Assembly (NCBI RefSeq): GCF_008635795.1
Contig: NZ_VWRQ01000032.1
Location: 1-61,634, forward strand
Length of the DNA stretch: 61,634 nt
Reading direction: 5' to 3'
DNA from: Paenibacillus tepidiphilus
Lineage (GTDB): Bacteria; Bacillota; Bacilli; Paenibacillales; Paenibacillaceae
Shown here: positions 59,883 to 61,634 of the stretch, one piece after another
Position numbering within the stretch: the first letter of the stretch is position 1
Layout: every line of letters begins with the position of its first letter
Position numbers and translations under genes: made by a program
Notes under the pieces: generated by a model
What the model saw: the letters and a program-made list of their open reading frames with translations, nothing else
Database searches by the model: none
What the model was told of the DNA's origin: nothing

Positions 59883-60440
59883 ATGAGAACTGATGAGGAG
59901 GTCAAATCTTTTCTTATGGAAACCAATCAAAAAGGTGCGGCTACATTTTATCAATACCGGTTGATCAAAAAAATAAACCTGAGCGCTTGGCTGCTCCGCA
60001 GCTATATCGCACTCATACTAATATTTATTGTGCTGGAGACCGTATTTCTTTCCCCCTGGAGTGTGTTATACATGCTGCTCGCAGCACCAGTGACCCTTTG
60101 GATACAGTATGTGGTCTCACGCTCGGTCTTACTGATCTCCGGACATCCCATCGCCAAACGTTGGAAAAGCTCGCTGCGCCTGCCCTGGCTGGGCTATATG
60201 CCTGACCAATATATCAGCTACCGGACCTTCCGCAAGGTGCAGATGCATAATTTTTGGATTGGTCTTTGCATCGCTGCGCTCTTTATCGTCTGGTCTCCGC
60301 CGGGTTTTACCCTCTCTATGATCATTTGCCATCTGTGGCTGCTAATGCCCCGGCTCTATGCACTGTTCCGTTTTAACCGTGTCGATCAGGACGGAATGTT
60401 AAAATTCACTTCATCCGATGTGTCCTATTACGCCCAGTAA
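59883..60440 (+). CDS. Hypothetical membrane protein
   Basis: Not recognised. From MRTDEEVKSF the protein has 185 aa with four hydrophobic segments (LLRSYIALILIFIVLETVFL; WSVLYMLLAAPVTLWIQYVV; FWIGLCIAALFIVW; SMIICHLWLLMPRLYALF), likely an integral membrane protein. A longer reading from GTG 59829 exists; no start has a strong ribosome site. Plus-strand, opposite to gin and converging on the lipoprotein gene. In B. subtilis xpaC and yaaN lie here instead. Confidence 0.65.
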   Translation: MRTDEEVKSFLMETNQKGAATFYQYRLIKKINLSAWLLRSYIALILIFIVLETVFLSPWSVLYMLLAAPVTLWIQYVVSRSVLLISGHPIAKRWKSSLRLPWLGYMPDQYISYRTFRKVQMHNFWIGLCIAALFIVWSPPGFTLSMIICHLWLLMPRLYALFRFNRVDQDGMLKFTSSDVSYYAQ

Positions 60441-60461
60441 TGATCAAACCTTACATAATGC

Positions 60462-60500
60462 AAAATAACCTCCTCCCGTTACACAGGGGCAGGTTATTTT
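60462..60500. terminator. Bidirectional terminator between convergent genes
   Basis: Stem AAAATAACCT..CC/GG..AGGTTATTTT flanked by A and T runs; serves the membrane protein (plus) and the lipoprotein (minus). Confidence 0.85.
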
Positions 60501-60511
60501 GTGCAGATTAA

Positions 60512-60925
60512 TTATTTTATTTTCAATCCCCTGATAGCCGTCTTCTGTTCCTTGGGGATCATCACAATGAAATAGCCATCATGTACAGATAAATGTACGT
60601 TTATGCCGTCCTTATGAAACACATGAGAGGAGTCGTCATCCTCATCGGCTTGCTCTTCCCAACCCCAAGCCACAATCTCATCCAGATACGCCTGCGGTAC
60701 TCCATCCTTTTCCTTAAGACCGGGAAGAGAATAACGCACATAATCCATCGCCGTATTTGTGGTGGTTCCATCGGGTGCACTGGCTTCCTTTGGCACAGGA
60801 AAGCTCTTTTCTATTCCAGCGCCCTCAAAAACATCAAAAGCTGGTTCTTTTGTTCCGCACGCAACCAGCATCATTCCGATAAGACAAATCATGATCAATA
60901 TCCACAAGGACCGGATTCGCTTCAT
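60512..60925 (-). CDS. Predicted lipoprotein
   Basis: 137 aa. Lipoprotein signal peptide LWILIMICLIGMMLVAC with the lipid Cys at about residue 23, then a soluble, acidic domain (YVRYSLPGLKEKDGVPQAYL; DEIVAWGWEEQADEDDDSSH) with no family I recognise. Extracytoplasmic and membrane-anchored. The ATG is 9 nt after AAGGAGG. Sits between the rRNA operon and the plus-strand gene. Confidence 0.8.
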   Translation of the reverse strand: MKRIRSLWILIMICLIGMMLVACGTKEPAFDVFEGAGIEKSFPVPKEASAPDGTTTNTAMDYVRYSLPGLKEKDGVPQAYLDEIVAWGWEEQADEDDDSSHVFHKDGINVHLSVHDGYFIVMIPKEQKTAIRGLKIK

Positions 60926-61040
60926 TTCGTAAATCCTCCTTACCTCTAACCATGCATCTAAAGACGCAAATCCATTTATATTTAAAGCTTTATGAATAGT
61001 TCTATTGTATTAGAGGACTGCTTATTATTTGCACTTTCCT

Positions 61041-61066
61041 ATTATACTTTGAACCAGGAATGGTTC
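61041..61066 (-). promoter_or_regulatory. -10 and inverted repeat upstream of the lipoprotein gene
   Basis: TATAAT (61046-61041) preceded directly by the palindrome GAACCA-GGAA-TGGTTC (61051-61066), where a -35 would be expected; possible regulated promoter. A second weak -10 (TACAAT) lies nearer the gene, near 61007-61012. Confidence 0.35.
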
Positions 61067-61133
61067 GGTAACAAAAATGTCACTGAAATGTAAGCGTTTT
61101 ATATGTTATAAGCCTTACAATTTTCCTTTAAAC

Positions 61134-61164
61134 AAAAAACCACCGCTGACTAATCAGCAGTGGT
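61134..61164 (-). terminator. rRNA operon terminator
   Basis: Perfect 11-bp stem ACCACTGCTGA/TCAGCGGTGGT (one G-T pair) followed by six T, just after the 5S gene. Confidence 0.92.
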
Positions 61165-61171
61165 CTTCAGT

Positions 61172-61288
61172 GCTTGGCGGCGTCCTACTCTCCCAGGACC
61201 CTTCGGTCCAAGTACCATCGGCGCTGGAGGGCTTAACGGTCGTGTTCGGGATGGGTACGCGTGGAACCCCTCCGCCATCGCCACCAAA
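61172..61288 (-). rRNA. rrf: 5S ribosomal RNA
   Basis: 117 bp; on the minus strand it starts TTTGGTGGCGATGGCGG, carries CCATCCCGAACACGACCG and ends GACGCCGCCAAGC. Complete. Its maturation enzyme RNase M5 is encoded at 46.7-47.2 kb. Confidence 0.97.
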
Positions 61289-61495
61289 CATGCGCTTGTA
61301 ACACAAGCGCTGCCGCGAGACATTCGTTCGATCACGTATTGTGACGATAAATGTCGTAGCGTATCAGGCCTTAATCGCCTGAAAACTGAATCCGAAACGA
61401 AATTTGCGTTGTAGCCCTTACTGGGTGTCCCGGGTCCCCGAAAAGTACTCGGTGTACTCTTCGAAGCTTCCGCTTCACTTTTTGGGGTATCTTTT
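61289..61495 (-). other. 23S-5S spacer
   Basis: About 207 bp with GC-rich hairpins (GCGCTTGT/ACAAGCGC next to 5S; a long imperfect stem at about 61410-61495 that probably helps mature the 23S 3' end). No tRNA gene seen. Confidence 0.75.
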
Positions 61496-61634
61496 GGATA
61501 AGCCCTCGACCGATTAGTATTGGTCAGCTCCATGCATTGCTGCACTTCCACCTCCAACCTATCTACCTCGTCGTCTTCAAGGGGTCTTACATATTGGGAA
61601 ATCTCATCTTGAGGGGGGCTTCACGCTTAGATGC
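61496..61634 (-). rRNA. rrl: 23S ribosomal RNA (3' end, partial)
   Basis: On the minus strand the window begins GCATCTAAGCGTGAAGCC and proceeds to CTAATCGGTCGAGGGCTTATCC, the conserved 3' end of bacterial 23S rRNA. The rest lies beyond the right edge. 3' end placed approximately. Confidence 0.96.

Overview
This window comes from the chromosome of an endospore-forming Firmicute, most likely Paenibacillus or a close relative. The evidence is the moderate GC content, the protein sequences, and a full set of sporulation genes: spoIIE, spoVT, spoVG, sspF, yabG, yabP, yabQ, fin and gin. Gene order follows the classic Bacillus subtilis interval that lies between two rRNA operons, from gin/csfB to lysS, drawn here in reverse. 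Almost everything is on the minus strand. The right edge holds the 3' end of a 23S rRNA gene and a complete 5S gene. The left edge holds the tandem promoters and boxA-like leader of the next rRNA operon, whose 16S gene lies outside the window.

Reading in the direction of transcription (right to left). 61.6-59.4 kb: 23S/5S end, a lipoprotein, a plus-strand membrane protein, and the sigma-G inhibitor gin. 59.4-52.1 kb: speA-like decarboxylase, tmk, darA (c-di-AMP receptor), yaaR, holB, ricT, yabA, a methyltransferase (yabB) and rsmI. 52.0-49.3 kb: plus-strand abrB, an HD-domain phosphohydrolase where B. subtilis has metS, and tatD. 49.2-44.8 kb: a c-di-AMP (ydaO/yuaA-type) riboswitch before a YabE/RpfB-like cell-wall protein, then rnmV, ksgA and yabG. 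44.7-37.5 kb: veg, sspF, ispE, purR, spoVG, glmU, prs, a small plus-strand gene, pth and fin. 37.4-26.4 kb: mfd, prsA, spoVT, a SpoVB/YabM-type flippase, yabN (mazG), a second-site HU gene, rqcP, yabP, yabQ and divIC. 26.3-16.6 kb: yabR, spoIIE, yabS, yabT, tilS, hprT and ftsH. 16.4-10.2 kb: nadA-nadB-nadC-coaX-hslO-yacD. 10.1-2.8 kb: cysK, then the folate operon pabB-pabA-pabC-folP-folB-folK-yazB-dusB. 2.7-0.4 kb: greA-lysS.

The genes mix housekeeping (translation, replication, repair, NAD/CoA/folate/PRPP/UDP-GlcNAc synthesis) with the early and late sporulation programmes. The regulatory DNA is unusually readable. It includes near-perfect sigma-A promoters (greA, tandem veg, rrn), a sigma-H-type promoter at spoVG, sigma-G-type promoters at sspF and spoVT, a sigma-K-like promoter at yabG, Spo0A-box-like sites at abrB and spoIIE, PurBox-like sites at purR and many intrinsic terminators. 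I see no phage, insertion sequence, CRISPR array or tRNA gene. The best candidates for a second look are the pairing of a c-di-AMP riboswitch with a c-di-AMP receptor gene, the Cys4 tail of AbrB, a possible leader ORF/terminator before rnmV, a perfect 16-bp inverted repeat next to a small ORF, and a 36-bp tandem repeat inside the speA-like gene.
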